From NCBI GenBank assembly GCA_024642705.1, contig JAHEAQ010000018.1:1-64000 (forward strand): DNA of 64,000 nt, written 5' to 3'. Positions 27,444-35,906 of the stretch are shown piece after piece; the stretch's first letter is position 1, and each line of letters begins with the position of its first letter. Under the pieces are notes generated by a model. It worked only from the letters and a program-made list of their open reading frames with translations. It did no database searches and had not been told where the DNA came from. Source of the DNA: Bacteroidota bacterium (GTDB lineage Bacteria > Bacteroidota > Bacteroidia > Chitinophagales > Saprospiraceae). The position numbers were made by a program, and so were the translations under genes.

Positions 27444-28484
27444 TTATTTTTTCCTATTTACGGCAGCATCATACATTCGCTTCATTCCTTCTTCCATAGA
27501 AATTTTTGCTTCCCAGCCCAAATTTTCTTTAACCCAATCCATTTTGCAATATCTAGAATGAACGCCAACTGGCTTGTCTAATAAAGTTTTTATTGCTGGA
27601 TTATAACCCGCTATTTTTGACAATACCTCAATGATTTCTAGAAATGTTGTAAGCCTTCCCATTCCTATATTTATTGCTTTACCATCTGAAATATTATCCA
27701 TCGCAACTAAAATGCAATCCAATACGTCATCAATATGCACAAAGTCTCGGCCTTGTTTCCCAGTCCCCCAAACAACCATTGGATTCTCTCTGTTCGCAAT
27801 TCTTTGAGCAATTGCTGGAATAGGATAAGTTAAATCTTGATCTTCTCCATAACCAGAAAAAGGTCTAATACATGTCACTGAAACTCCATAATATTCAGCC
27901 GCAATTTTTGCCAAGTATTCTCCTGTTAATTTTGACCAACCATACGTCATATCTGGTTGCCCCATATTATTGAAATCAATATCAGTTTCTGAAAGGGCAA
28001 TTGCATCCATTTCAGTCTGCAAACTTACTGGATAGGCAGCACTTGAACTTGGATACAATGCTCGACTTGGTTTGTGTCTACAAATCCAGAAGAAAAATTC
28101 AGCATCAATACTGAGATCAAGAGCAACCATCATGGGATCTCCGTCAATTACTGCCCTTCCACCAACTATGGCAGCAAAATGGAAAACATCAGAAAACTTC
28201 TCAAAATCAAGACCATAAGTTTCTTGAATGTATCTATCATTATCTGTCATTTTCCTCAATAGAAACCTAAAATCATCTTTTAAGAATAGCAACCTCCCAT
28301 CGTCACCAAAGATTTCAATGTCTTTATTATTTCCTGTTTTCTTTTGAGTCAACCATTCCTTTGGATGCTTTCCAACTAAAAGGTTGTCAATAAAAAGTAT
28401 GTAATCATTTGTCGTTTCATAAAGCCTTCTCACCATATTTTTTCCAACAAATCCGCATCCACCTGAGATTAAATGTATTTTCAT
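27444..28484 (-). CDS. NAD-dependent sugar epimerase/dehydratase (extended SDR)
   Basis: This 346-residue Rossmann protein has the dinucleotide motif SGGCGFVGKNM (7-17), SSSAAYP (146-152, active-site Ser region) and YGWSKLTGE with catalytic Tyr181 and Lys185. NIGMGRLTTFLEI and CIRPFSGYGEDQD are typical substrate-side segments of nucleotide-sugar epimerases of the UDP-glucose 4-epimerase/GDP-mannose 3,5-epimerase group. The exact nucleotide sugar is not decided. The gene precedes a GT4 gene by 3 bp, so the pair makes and uses one activated sugar for a surface glycan. Confidence 0.87.
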   Translation of the reverse strand: MKIHLISGGCGFVGKNMVRRLYETTNDYILFIDNLLVGKHPKEWLTQKKTGNNKDIEIFGDDGRLLFLKDDFRFLLRKMTDNDRYIQETYGLDFEKFSDVFHFAAIVGGRAVIDGDPMMVALDLSIDAEFFFWICRHKPSRALYPSSSAAYPVSLQTEMDAIALSETDIDFNNMGQPDMTYGWSKLTGEYLAKIAAEYYGVSVTCIRPFSGYGEDQDLTYPIPAIAQRIANRENPMVVWGTGKQGRDFVHIDDVLDCILVAMDNISDGKAINIGMGRLTTFLEIIEVLSKIAGYNPAIKTLLDKPVGVHSRYCKMDWVKENLGWEAKISMEEGMKRMYDAAVNRKK

Positions 28485-28587
28485 TATTTTTTACTTTTGT
28501 ATTTCAATATTTACAAAATTATAAATTAATGTAATATGAATGAGGTTATGAAAAAATAAATGACTGAATTGTTATAATTAGGTTTTA

Positions 28588-29847
28588 TCATCTGCGTTGA
28601 GCAGTAATAAATACATCTATATTATCAGGTCGATCATTAACATATTTCAATCTAATTAATCCATTTCCATCCAAATCAATCACCGCAGGAATAGAATTTG
28701 AAGTTAAAAACCAACCTGGAGGTAAAATTACAGTATTTCGATTTCTCCCAAAACTTCTATCCCAAACCAATTGCCCATCATAAATATCATACCTATTGGG
28801 GTCAGTGTAAGTTTCAGTAATTCTCAACCTTTTAGACTCGCCTTCTTTAACTGGATCAAACCAAATAGCAACAACTTCGGTTTCTTCTGAAAATTCATCC
28901 CCTAAATCTATTCCGCGATCAATTATTTCTCTTCCTTTTAATTCTTCTACTGTTAAATTTTCTCCCGTATCCAATAAAACTGCTGAAGGATTGCTTGCCT
29001 TACTTCCAGCTCGAACAACATTAATATATCGATCCATACCTATTGCTGTCTCTGTATAATCATGATATAATTTAAAGGAATGAGTTTCTGGTTGCTGTAA
29101 AAAATACACAATGTCTCTATTTTGAAATGCGCGTTCTTCAAAAGTCCAACCAGCTCGAATTTTAGAGCTATTTCTTCCAGAACCAGAACCGTCAAATTTA
29201 TAGGCATTGCCTTTAGGAGGAGTAATCCTTTTGCCAGGTGACAGTTTTCTTGCTTTTATCAATAAAGGAACTGCTTGTGGTCCAGAATTCATAAAACTTA
29301 TTTTAACCTGTCCTTGTTCGGTTAATTGAACTTGTGATGGGTAATTGCATTCGACCAATTCATAGTTTTCAGGAAGTACAACACTATTTCTTTCGATACC
29401 AAGTGTTCTAGAAAAAACGATAGTGCCTTCTTCGATAAAATAACTTGCGGTATCTAAATAGGTTTTATCAATCCTTATCCTTGATTGTCCATCTTTAGGA
29501 ATAACTCTGGCTAGTTTGATTTGCAGATACTCGTCTTCTTCCGAAGCATTTTTCAGCCCATTTTTGATTGCTTCACTCCCATCCACTATTTGCCATTTTA
29601 GCAATTTCCCACTGTACAGATCGATAACTTCATGGATTTTGTGTTCACTCCCTTTCCTCAAAGTATTCCAATAATAATCAGCACCAGAACTTGTTGCACT
29701 GACGTCATAGATAATCCTGAAAGATTGAGTTTCTGGAGACAATAATTCATATCTGGTATAACTGTCTGTCTGAGTTTGCTGACCAAATAGATCGCATACT
29801 ATCGTTAGAAAAAAGAACAAAAAATTAAACTTATTCATCTTATACAT
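28588..29847 (-). CDS. Secreted protein with two copies of an unknown domain
   Basis: This 419-residue protein has a signal peptide ending about FGQQ (residue 24); an ATG three codons in (29838) is an equal start candidate. Residues about 30-200 and 250-419 are an internal duplication: SPETQSFRIIYDVS aligns with QPETHSFKLYHDYT, SFMNSG with KYVND, and SRTLGIERNSVVLPENYEL with DRSFGRNRNTVILPPGWFL. A short Gly/Ser/Lys linker joins the copies. I do not recognise the domain; it is beta-rich, with a repeated RI(R)I-x-[KE]TY-x-D segment. The upstream sugar genes on the same strand are 100 bp downstream of it, so cotranscription is possible. Confidence 0.7.
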   Translation of the reverse strand: MYKMNKFNFLFFFLTIVCDLFGQQTQTDSYTRYELLSPETQSFRIIYDVSATSSGADYYWNTLRKGSEHKIHEVIDLYSGKLLKWQIVDGSEAIKNGLKNASEEDEYLQIKLARVIPKDGQSRIRIDKTYLDTASYFIEEGTIVFSRTLGIERNSVVLPENYELVECNYPSQVQLTEQGQVKISFMNSGPQAVPLLIKARKLSPGKRITPPKGNAYKFDGSGSGRNSSKIRAGWTFEERAFQNRDIVYFLQQPETHSFKLYHDYTETAIGMDRYINVVRAGSKASNPSAVLLDTGENLTVEELKGREIIDRGIDLGDEFSEETEVVAIWFDPVKEGESKRLRITETYTDPNRYDIYDGQLVWDRSFGRNRNTVILPPGWFLTSNSIPAVIDLDGNGLIRLKYVNDRPDNIDVFITAQRR

Positions 29848-30096
29848 TTACGTGAAATCCTAATATAGATATTAAAAAATTACATTCATACTTTATAGCT
29901 TTGCTAATGCAATTAAAAATCTGAACTTTGGATAAAGAATAAAATTTTCTTAATGTTTGAACTAAAAAAATAATTTTCAAATATGCAATTTATTTAACAT
30001 TCGTTTAATAAACAAAAGGTAACTTCCAAATAATCATCATCAATTTTTAAAATTCAAAATGTTTAAATTTACTCTTCCAAAATATTAATTTTTCAA

Positions 30097-30699
30097 ATGA
30101 TCAGCAATGCCGATATTCTTTCAAAATACAAAATAACCAAAAATTGGACTTTATTTCTTGACCGGGATGGAACAATAAATAAGCTGTTGGTGGATGATTA
30201 TGTAAAGTCGTGGGAGGAATTTCAATTTATTGAAGGAGCATTAGAGGCAATTCCAATTTTGAATAAAATTTTTGATTTAACGCTAATTGTTACCAATCAA
30301 CAAGGTGTAGGCAAAAACTTAATGACAGAAAAAGCGTTAAGAACAATTCATGTCCAAATGTTAGAAGAAATAACACTTAATGGCGGATACATAGATGAAA
30401 TATATTATTGTCCAAATCTTGAAAAAGAACTTTCTGAATATAGAAAACCAAATACTGGAATGGGAATACAAGCTTTAAGTGATTTCCCAAAAATAAATTT
30501 TTCAAAATCAATAATGGTAGGTGATGCTCTAACGGATATGCAATTTGGCAAAAACCTAGGCATGAAAACAGTACTGCTTTCAAAAGATCATGCCAAATTG
30601 AAATCGGAATTAACACCATTAATAGATATAAAAACTACGGATTTGGCTAGCTTTGCTCAGGAAATTTTAGAATCTATCGTAAAAGATAAATTTCATTGA
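30097..30699 (+). CDS. HAD-IIIA phosphatase, GmhB-like (D-glycero-D-manno-heptose bisphosphate phosphatase family)
   Basis: This 200-residue HAD enzyme has motif I FLDRDGTIN (20-28; nucleophile Asp22, acid Asp24), motif II VTNQQGVGK, the family Cys-containing loop EIYYCPN (one Cys only, lacking the full zinc set of E. coli GmhB) and motif IV VGDALTDMQFG. The family removes the 7-phosphate of heptose bisphosphate or acts on histidinol phosphate. With no other heptose genes nearby, and with a glycan pair upstream, a role in sugar-phosphate metabolism is likely but the substrate is open. Confidence 0.8.
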   Translation: MISNADILSKYKITKNWTLFLDRDGTINKLLVDDYVKSWEEFQFIEGALEAIPILNKIFDLTLIVTNQQGVGKNLMTEKALRTIHVQMLEEITLNGGYIDEIYYCPNLEKELSEYRKPNTGMGIQALSDFPKINFSKSIMVGDALTDMQFGKNLGMKTVLLSKDHAKLKSELTPLIDIKTTDLASFAQEILESIVKDKFH

Positions 30700-30766
30700 G
30701 AAATTAAATAAGAATAAAGTACACATTCATTAAATCATAACAAGAAAAAGATAGGCAAAATAGAAA

Positions 30767-31156
30767 ATGAAAAGAACAAATATTTCAACAGGAACGGAAT
30801 GGGAAAGAAAAGTGGCTTATTCCAGAGCGGTAAAAGTTGGTAATACAATTGAAATAGCAGGAACAGTTGCTAGCAATGGTACACAAGCTGTTCATATCGG
30901 TGATCCATACAACCAAACGATATTTATACTTAATAAAATCAAAGATTCTCTAGAAGTATTAGGAAGTTCTCTTAACGAAGTCGTCAGAACTCGTATGTTT
31001 GTGACCAACATTGAATTATGGGAAGAAGTAGGATTGGCTCATGGAAAAATTTTTTCTGGAATTAATCCTGTTACCACAATGGTAGAAGTTTCGAGTTTGA
31101 TTCATTCAGATTATATGGTAGAAATTGAAGCTACCGCAATTATGTCGAATAGATAA
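30767..31156 (+). CDS. RidA family protein (reactive enamine/imine deaminase fold)
   Basis: This 129-residue protein of the YjgF/YER057c/UK114 family shows the typical order: VGNTIEIAGTVASNG (early strand), VVRTRMFVTNIELWEEV with the key Arg of RidA enzymes, INPVTTMVEVSSL and the final VEIEATAI strand. Canonical RidA hydrolyses 2-aminoacrylate and related imines formed by PLP enzymes. The paralogue groups differ in activity and this one cannot be assigned beyond family. It sits between gmhB-like and queE on the same strand. Confidence 0.88.
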   Translation: MKRTNISTGTEWERKVAYSRAVKVGNTIEIAGTVASNGTQAVHIGDPYNQTIFILNKIKDSLEVLGSSLNEVVRTRMFVTNIELWEEVGLAHGKIFSGINPVTTMVEVSSLIHSDYMVEIEATAIMSNR

Positions 31157-31184
31157 TTCCAAAAAAATAATTAAAAAGTATTAA

Positions 31185-31817
31185 TTGAAAAAGTACGCTG
31201 TTAAAGAAATATTTTATACCCTTCAAGGAGAAGGAGCGCATTCGGGTCGTCCTGCAATATTTTTACGATTCAGCGGATGTAATCTTTGGTCTGGGCGAGA
31301 AGAAGATAGGCACAAAGCAATTTGTAAATTTTGTGATACTGACTTTTGGGGAACAGATGGATACAACGGAGGGAAATTTAAAGCCAAAGAACTAGCGCAA
31401 AAAGTCAATGAAATGTGGCCTGAGGATTCTGATTTTAAGTATATTGTTTGTACAGGGGGGGAACCATTACTTCAGCTTGACGAAACACTAATTAAAGAAT
31501 TGCATAAACAAAATTTTGAAGTTGCAGTTGAAACCAATGGAACTATTGAAATTCCTCCTGGCATAGACTGGGTATGCATGAGTCCAAAAGCTAATACAGA
31601 CATTTTAGTTACTTCTGGAAATGAAATAAAAATAGTGTATCCACAATTAGGAATTGATCCAAAAAAATTTGAAAAATACAATTTCCAACATTTCTATTTG
31701 CAACCTATGGACAGCCCAGAACAAGAAGAAAACACGCTTCAAACCATCATTTACTGCAAACAAAATCCGCAATGGCGAATCAGCCTTCAAACGCACAAAA
31801 TTCTTGGCATAGCCTAA
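31185..31817 (+). CDS. queE: 7-carboxy-7-deazaguanine synthase (queuosine pathway)
   Basis: This 210-residue radical-SAM enzyme converts carboxy-tetrahydropterin to the deazaguanine core of queuosine. It begins KKYAVKEIFYTLQGEGAHSG, the family start. The cluster motif is Cys32-x14-Cys47-x2-Cys50, the long-spaced QueE variant, followed by DTDFWG and TGGEPLLQ, the SAM-binding region. The start is TTG: the codon directly before it is TAA, so no upstream start exists. Other queuosine genes (queC, queD, queF) are not in the window. Confidence 0.92.
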   Translation: MKKYAVKEIFYTLQGEGAHSGRPAIFLRFSGCNLWSGREEDRHKAICKFCDTDFWGTDGYNGGKFKAKELAQKVNEMWPEDSDFKYIVCTGGEPLLQLDETLIKELHKQNFEVAVETNGTIEIPPGIDWVCMSPKANTDILVTSGNEIKIVYPQLGIDPKKFEKYNFQHFYLQPMDSPEQEENTLQTIIYCKQNPQWRISLQTHKILGIA

Positions 31818-31827
31818 ATATTATCAA

Positions 31828-33093
31828 TTAAGCTTGGGCCATTTCTTTTAAAGCAGACACAAAAACATCCAATTCTTCGGTTGTTGTATATATATTGGGA
31901 GTAATTCTGCATCCGTGAACCCCAGCACCATCTATTGCGACAGTCCAAATTTTATACTTTTCCATTAATGTAGAAGCAAGCTCCGAAGGTTTTAATTTAG
32001 AAATTCCCACATTAGCAATTCCGCATGAACGACCAATGTCTTCTGGTGTGTTTAAAACAATATTTTCTATGTTTCTAACTTTATCAGACCAATACCTTTG
32101 CAAATACCTCAATCTTTCTTCTTTCTTTTCTGGTCCAATTTTTAAATAATAATCTATTGCATTTGAAATAGCTAAATCAGTATACACAGGATGAGTCCCT
32201 GTATGTCCTAACTTTGTTACATCATCATCAGCCTTCCCCCATTCTGCCAACAAAGGCCAAACATTGACAGCTTTTTCTTTTTTCACATATAGAAAACCAC
32301 TTCCAAGAGGTGCACTCAACCACTTATGCAAACTCGTGCCGTAATAGTCACAATCCAATTCTTTTACATCAAATTTTATATGCGCAAATGCATGGGCTCC
32401 GTCAACCATGACATCAACTCCCTTGCTATGCGCCATATCACATATCTTCCGAATAGGTAATATATGACCCGTAATATTTATCATGTGACATACCATTAAG
32501 AGTTTTGTTTTGGATGTGATAGCGTTTTCGTAAATGGAAACTATCTCTTCGTCGGATTGAGGGTGCAAGGGAACCGAAACTATGTTGTTTTTAACTCCAT
32601 ATCTGCGGCTTACCAATTTGAATTGATTCAGCATCGCTCCATAATCTTGTTCGGCCATTACTGCTTCATCTCCTTCTTTCCAATCTATACCTGATATTAT
32701 GGTATCCAAAGATTCAGTCGTATTCCTTGTTAACACAATTTCATTTTCATTGCAACCTAATACTGAAGCCAATTTATCTCCAACTGCTTTTTTATTTTCC
32801 AATTGGACCGTTCGCATATAATAGGAACCTTGAAAATTAACTTCTCTTAAATGTGCGATTTGATGCTCCATTGTTTCTATCGGCAAAAAACAATAATACC
32901 CGTTTTCAAGATTGATATAATCATTTTTTAAGGAATAACCCTCTCTGATTTTTAACCAAAAGTCCTCATTGCTTGCTAATTCTGAAGCATTTGAGTCTTG
33001 ATAATCAGCTAAAACCAAATCTAATTTGTTCCACATGGTTGTTGTTCCAATGCTCATTATAGAAAAATTTCGAAGAAACGCTCTTTTGTCCAT
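31828..33093 (-). CDS. Class V PLP enzyme, isopenicillin-N epimerase-like
   Basis: This 421-residue protein has a short hydrophobic N-terminus after MDKRAFLRNF, a twin-arginine-like but imperfect (Lys-Arg) export signal, so a periplasmic location is possible. The PLP site comprises RNTTESLD (123-130, phosphate contact), VDGAHAFAH with Asp231, and SLHKWLSAPLGSGFL with Schiff-base Lys257. The family includes isopenicillin-N epimerases and related aminotransferases; no antibiotic genes are nearby, so the substrate is unknown. It ends 10 bp from queE in the convergent direction. Confidence 0.78.
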   Translation of the reverse strand: MDKRAFLRNFSIMSIGTTTMWNKLDLVLADYQDSNASELASNEDFWLKIREGYSLKNDYINLENGYYCFLPIETMEHQIAHLREVNFQGSYYMRTVQLENKKAVGDKLASVLGCNENEIVLTRNTTESLDTIISGIDWKEGDEAVMAEQDYGAMLNQFKLVSRRYGVKNNIVSVPLHPQSDEEIVSIYENAITSKTKLLMVCHMINITGHILPIRKICDMAHSKGVDVMVDGAHAFAHIKFDVKELDCDYYGTSLHKWLSAPLGSGFLYVKKEKAVNVWPLLAEWGKADDDVTKLGHTGTHPVYTDLAISNAIDYYLKIGPEKKEERLRYLQRYWSDKVRNIENIVLNTPEDIGRSCGIANVGISKLKPSELASTLMEKYKIWTVAIDGAGVHGCRITPNIYTTTEELDVFVSALKEMAQA

Positions 33094-33344
33094 ATTATTA
33101 TTGTTTGAAGACGACTAATATAACAAATTCTGCCATGTATTTATCAAGTAATTTTGGATTTTACATTATTTTAAGCCTTAAAAGATTACGTATTTATGAA
33201 TAAAATATATAAGCTTTCGCAGTAAACTTGTCACTTTGAATTTGGAGACATGGACACCTAAGCTTATCTTCACTAAATAAATCAAAACTGTTGAGTATAA
33301 TTTAAAGCCACTTAACAATTGAAAAACTAACGCAAAGAACAACT

Positions 33345-35564
33345 ATGAATGCAAAAAAACTAATTGCAAAACGCCTTGTTTGGGCTTTTCTTTTACCTTT
33401 CCTTTTTATAAATACTGGGTATTCTAATGACTCCGCGCTTGAAAATTGCGAAGAAGAAGATGTAGTTTTTCAGATTTATTGTCCAGAAACCGCATGGATT
33501 ACCTGTGGAGAAGAACTTTGGGATTTAGAATGGCTTGGGAATGCCTATTACCATGATTATAGTGGAAAGCATGATGCTGGAGAACCAATTGTCAAATATT
33601 ATTTGAATGATTGTAATATTGGTTACATCACAAGATCTTGGAGCGTTGCAGATTATAACAATGTTTGGCATAAATGTAGCCAAAAAATATATGTTCAAGG
33701 AAATTACTTCAACTACAACTCCATTAAATGGCCTAAAAATATTGAACTTGTAGGTTGTAATCCTGGCACAAAACCTGAAGATCTTCCATATGGAAAAAAT
33801 CGCCCAACATGGTCTGACCAAGGAGCTACTTGTTCGAAAATTGGTTACAATTACCATGATAATGTTTACGTTTATGGGCCAGGATGTTACGAAATTATAA
33901 GAACTTGGAATGTAGTTGATTGCTGTAATTTTAACCCTTATTACAATACTGGTATTTGGTCTTGGAATCAAAGAATTACGGTAACTTCGACTGGAACTAC
34001 ACCTTCTGTATGGGTGCCTTATAGCGCTACAGGTGTTACAACCAATTGTGAAAAAGTGCAGGTTGATATTCCGCCTATAGAAGTTAAAGATGGATGCGAA
34101 GATCAATACATCATTACAAATAATTCTCCTTATGCAACAAAAGGAGGAGCAGATGCAAGCGGTAAATACCCAGTTGGTGTAACCAAAGTAAGATTTATGG
34201 TAAAATACAATTGTTGGGAAACCAAATTCTATTACTTGGATGTGAAAGTTACCGACAATTCTACACCAGTTCCATATTGTTATTACGGATTAGCAATACC
34301 TTTTATGGGAATTGATACGGATGATGATGGTATAATCGATGATGGAATGGTAGAAGTTTGGGCATCAGATTTAAATGCGGGATCTTACCATCCATGCCGA
34401 CCTAATGAAAAATTAAGATTTTCATTTTCTTCAGATCCTAATGACAATGTACGAGTATTTAATTGTGAAGATGTTGGAGAAAAAAAATTGGAAATATGGG
34501 TAACAGATGAATTAGGAAAACAAGATTATTGCGGCACTTATATCAAACTTCAGAATAATGGTGCCAATATACCAGATTGTCAACCTATATCAGATGCTAG
34601 AATTTCAGGATCAATTTCTAGTGTTTTTAACAATACAACAGATTTGATGCTTGAAGTTAAAAGTACCTATGAAGGAATGGTATTTGATACTAGTTACATG
34701 ACGCAGGAGGTTGTATCTGTAATTGATAGCGCTGTTGGCAGCAATGGTAAATTAACCTATTATTATGGAATTGAGGAAGTGAACACAGCTATTTATGATA
34801 CAACACACACAAATAAAGATTTTGAATTGCCAGTAACAGAAGGAACCTATCAACTTGATGATTTGGAATTAAATGAAGACTATGTTTTAATTCTAAAAAA
34901 TGAATCTAATTCACTTGAATTTATTGATACACTTGACGTGCAATTTTTAGAAGCATACCTAAATGGCCAAATTGAAATGACGATGTACCAAAAAATGGCT
35001 TCAGATCTTAATCACGATCAAATGATTGATATCAGCGATTTGGAATTATTGAATAAATTTGTCGAAGGCAGCATTGCCTCTTCTGAAATTGATTTATCAT
35101 GGGTAACATTCGATCCTAATTATAAAATGACAATTCCAAACAACTTTGATATCGGAAGTTATCCAGTATCTAAAAAAGTTGAAATTAAAAACCGAAATGC
35201 ATCAGGCATTGATTTAGTTATTTTTCAAATGGGAGATTTGACAAATGAATCAATCCAAGGAAAATTATATGCTAATGACATTGTTTCACTAAGAAATATT
35301 AATGCTTTTAAACTTGAAAGCCTTGCACCAAATCCATTTACAAATAGTACAAGTTTCAAAATAACAAATGACAAACTCCAAGACATCACTTTGGAACTTT
35401 ACAACATTAATGGGAGCAAAATATTAACAAAAATTGCAACCCTTGACAAAGGAAGACAAATCTTAACTGTTGAAAGCGAAGAGTTAACAAATTCTGGAAT
35501 ATATTTTTATATTTTAAAGTCCAAAACAGGTTCAAGTCAAGGAAAGTTGATTTTGATAAAGTAA
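33345..35564 (+). CDS. Type IX secretion substrate with dockerin-like motif
   Basis: This 739-residue protein has a signal peptide (residues 9-27). The N-terminal 300 residues are rich in Cys, Trp, Tyr and Asn (for example CPETAWITCGEELWDLEW), giving a disulfide-rich beta domain of no recognised family. Acidic metal-binding segments follow: DTDDDGIIDDG near residue 325, and SDLNHDQMIDISDLELL near residue 560, which has the spacing of a type I dockerin/EF-hand repeat (a single copy). The last 80 residues form a type A T9SS sorting domain (LAPNPFTNSTSF, then LYNINGSKI and SGIYFYILK). It is therefore predicted to be exported across the outer membrane and attached to or released from the surface. 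Confidence 0.85.
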   Translation: MNAKKLIAKRLVWAFLLPFLFINTGYSNDSALENCEEEDVVFQIYCPETAWITCGEELWDLEWLGNAYYHDYSGKHDAGEPIVKYYLNDCNIGYITRSWSVADYNNVWHKCSQKIYVQGNYFNYNSIKWPKNIELVGCNPGTKPEDLPYGKNRPTWSDQGATCSKIGYNYHDNVYVYGPGCYEIIRTWNVVDCCNFNPYYNTGIWSWNQRITVTSTGTTPSVWVPYSATGVTTNCEKVQVDIPPIEVKDGCEDQYIITNNSPYATKGGADASGKYPVGVTKVRFMVKYNCWETKFYYLDVKVTDNSTPVPYCYYGLAIPFMGIDTDDDGIIDDGMVEVWASDLNAGSYHPCRPNEKLRFSFSSDPNDNVRVFNCEDVGEKKLEIWVTDELGKQDYCGTYIKLQNNGANIPDCQPISDARISGSISSVFNNTTDLMLEVKSTYEGMVFDTSYMTQEVVSVIDSAVGSNGKLTYYYGIEEVNTAIYDTTHTNKDFELPVTEGTYQLDDLELNEDYVLILKNESNSLEFIDTLDVQFLEAYLNGQIEMTMYQKMASDLNHDQMIDISDLELLNKFVEGSIASSEIDLSWVTFDPNYKMTIPNNFDIGSYPVSKKVEIKNRNASGIDLVIFQMGDLTNESIQGKLYANDIVSLRNINAFKLESLAPNPFTNSTSFKITNDKLQDITLELYNINGSKILTKIATLDKGRQILTVESEELTNSGIYFYILKSKTGSSQGKLILIK

Positions 35565-35580
35565 AACTTGATTCTTGCAC

Positions 35581-35619
35581 AAAAAAAATCTCAGAGCAAA
35601 AACTCTGAGATTTTTTTTT
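35581..35619. terminator. Rho-independent terminator
   Basis: A long stem (35581-35596 with 35603 onward; core ATCTCAGAG/CTCTGAGAT) with a 6-nt loop and nine T follows the T9SS gene by 16 bp. The A-run on the left also allows termination from the right. The remaining 287 bp up to the nuclease-helicase gene are AT-rich and hold no gene I can support. Confidence 0.93.
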
Positions 35620-35906
35620 CTTTCTTTTGACTTATTTTTCGGGTTACAACAAAACCTAGGGCACATTATAAAAAGCATAATAGCTATTATAAATATATTT
35701 GCGTTTAATTCATTTAAGTAAAATATTATTGCATTAATAATAAGTTTAAGTTAAAGTCTTAGGTGATTGAATTTGAAAAATAGGATATTAACAAATCTCC
35801 TAAAATCTTAATTTAAAGGACAAAAGGAAATATGAATTGTGTCTGAAAAGAATACTTTTTCTATTTTTCAATTCCAAAAAAAATTATAGCACTTTATATC
35901 AAATTT

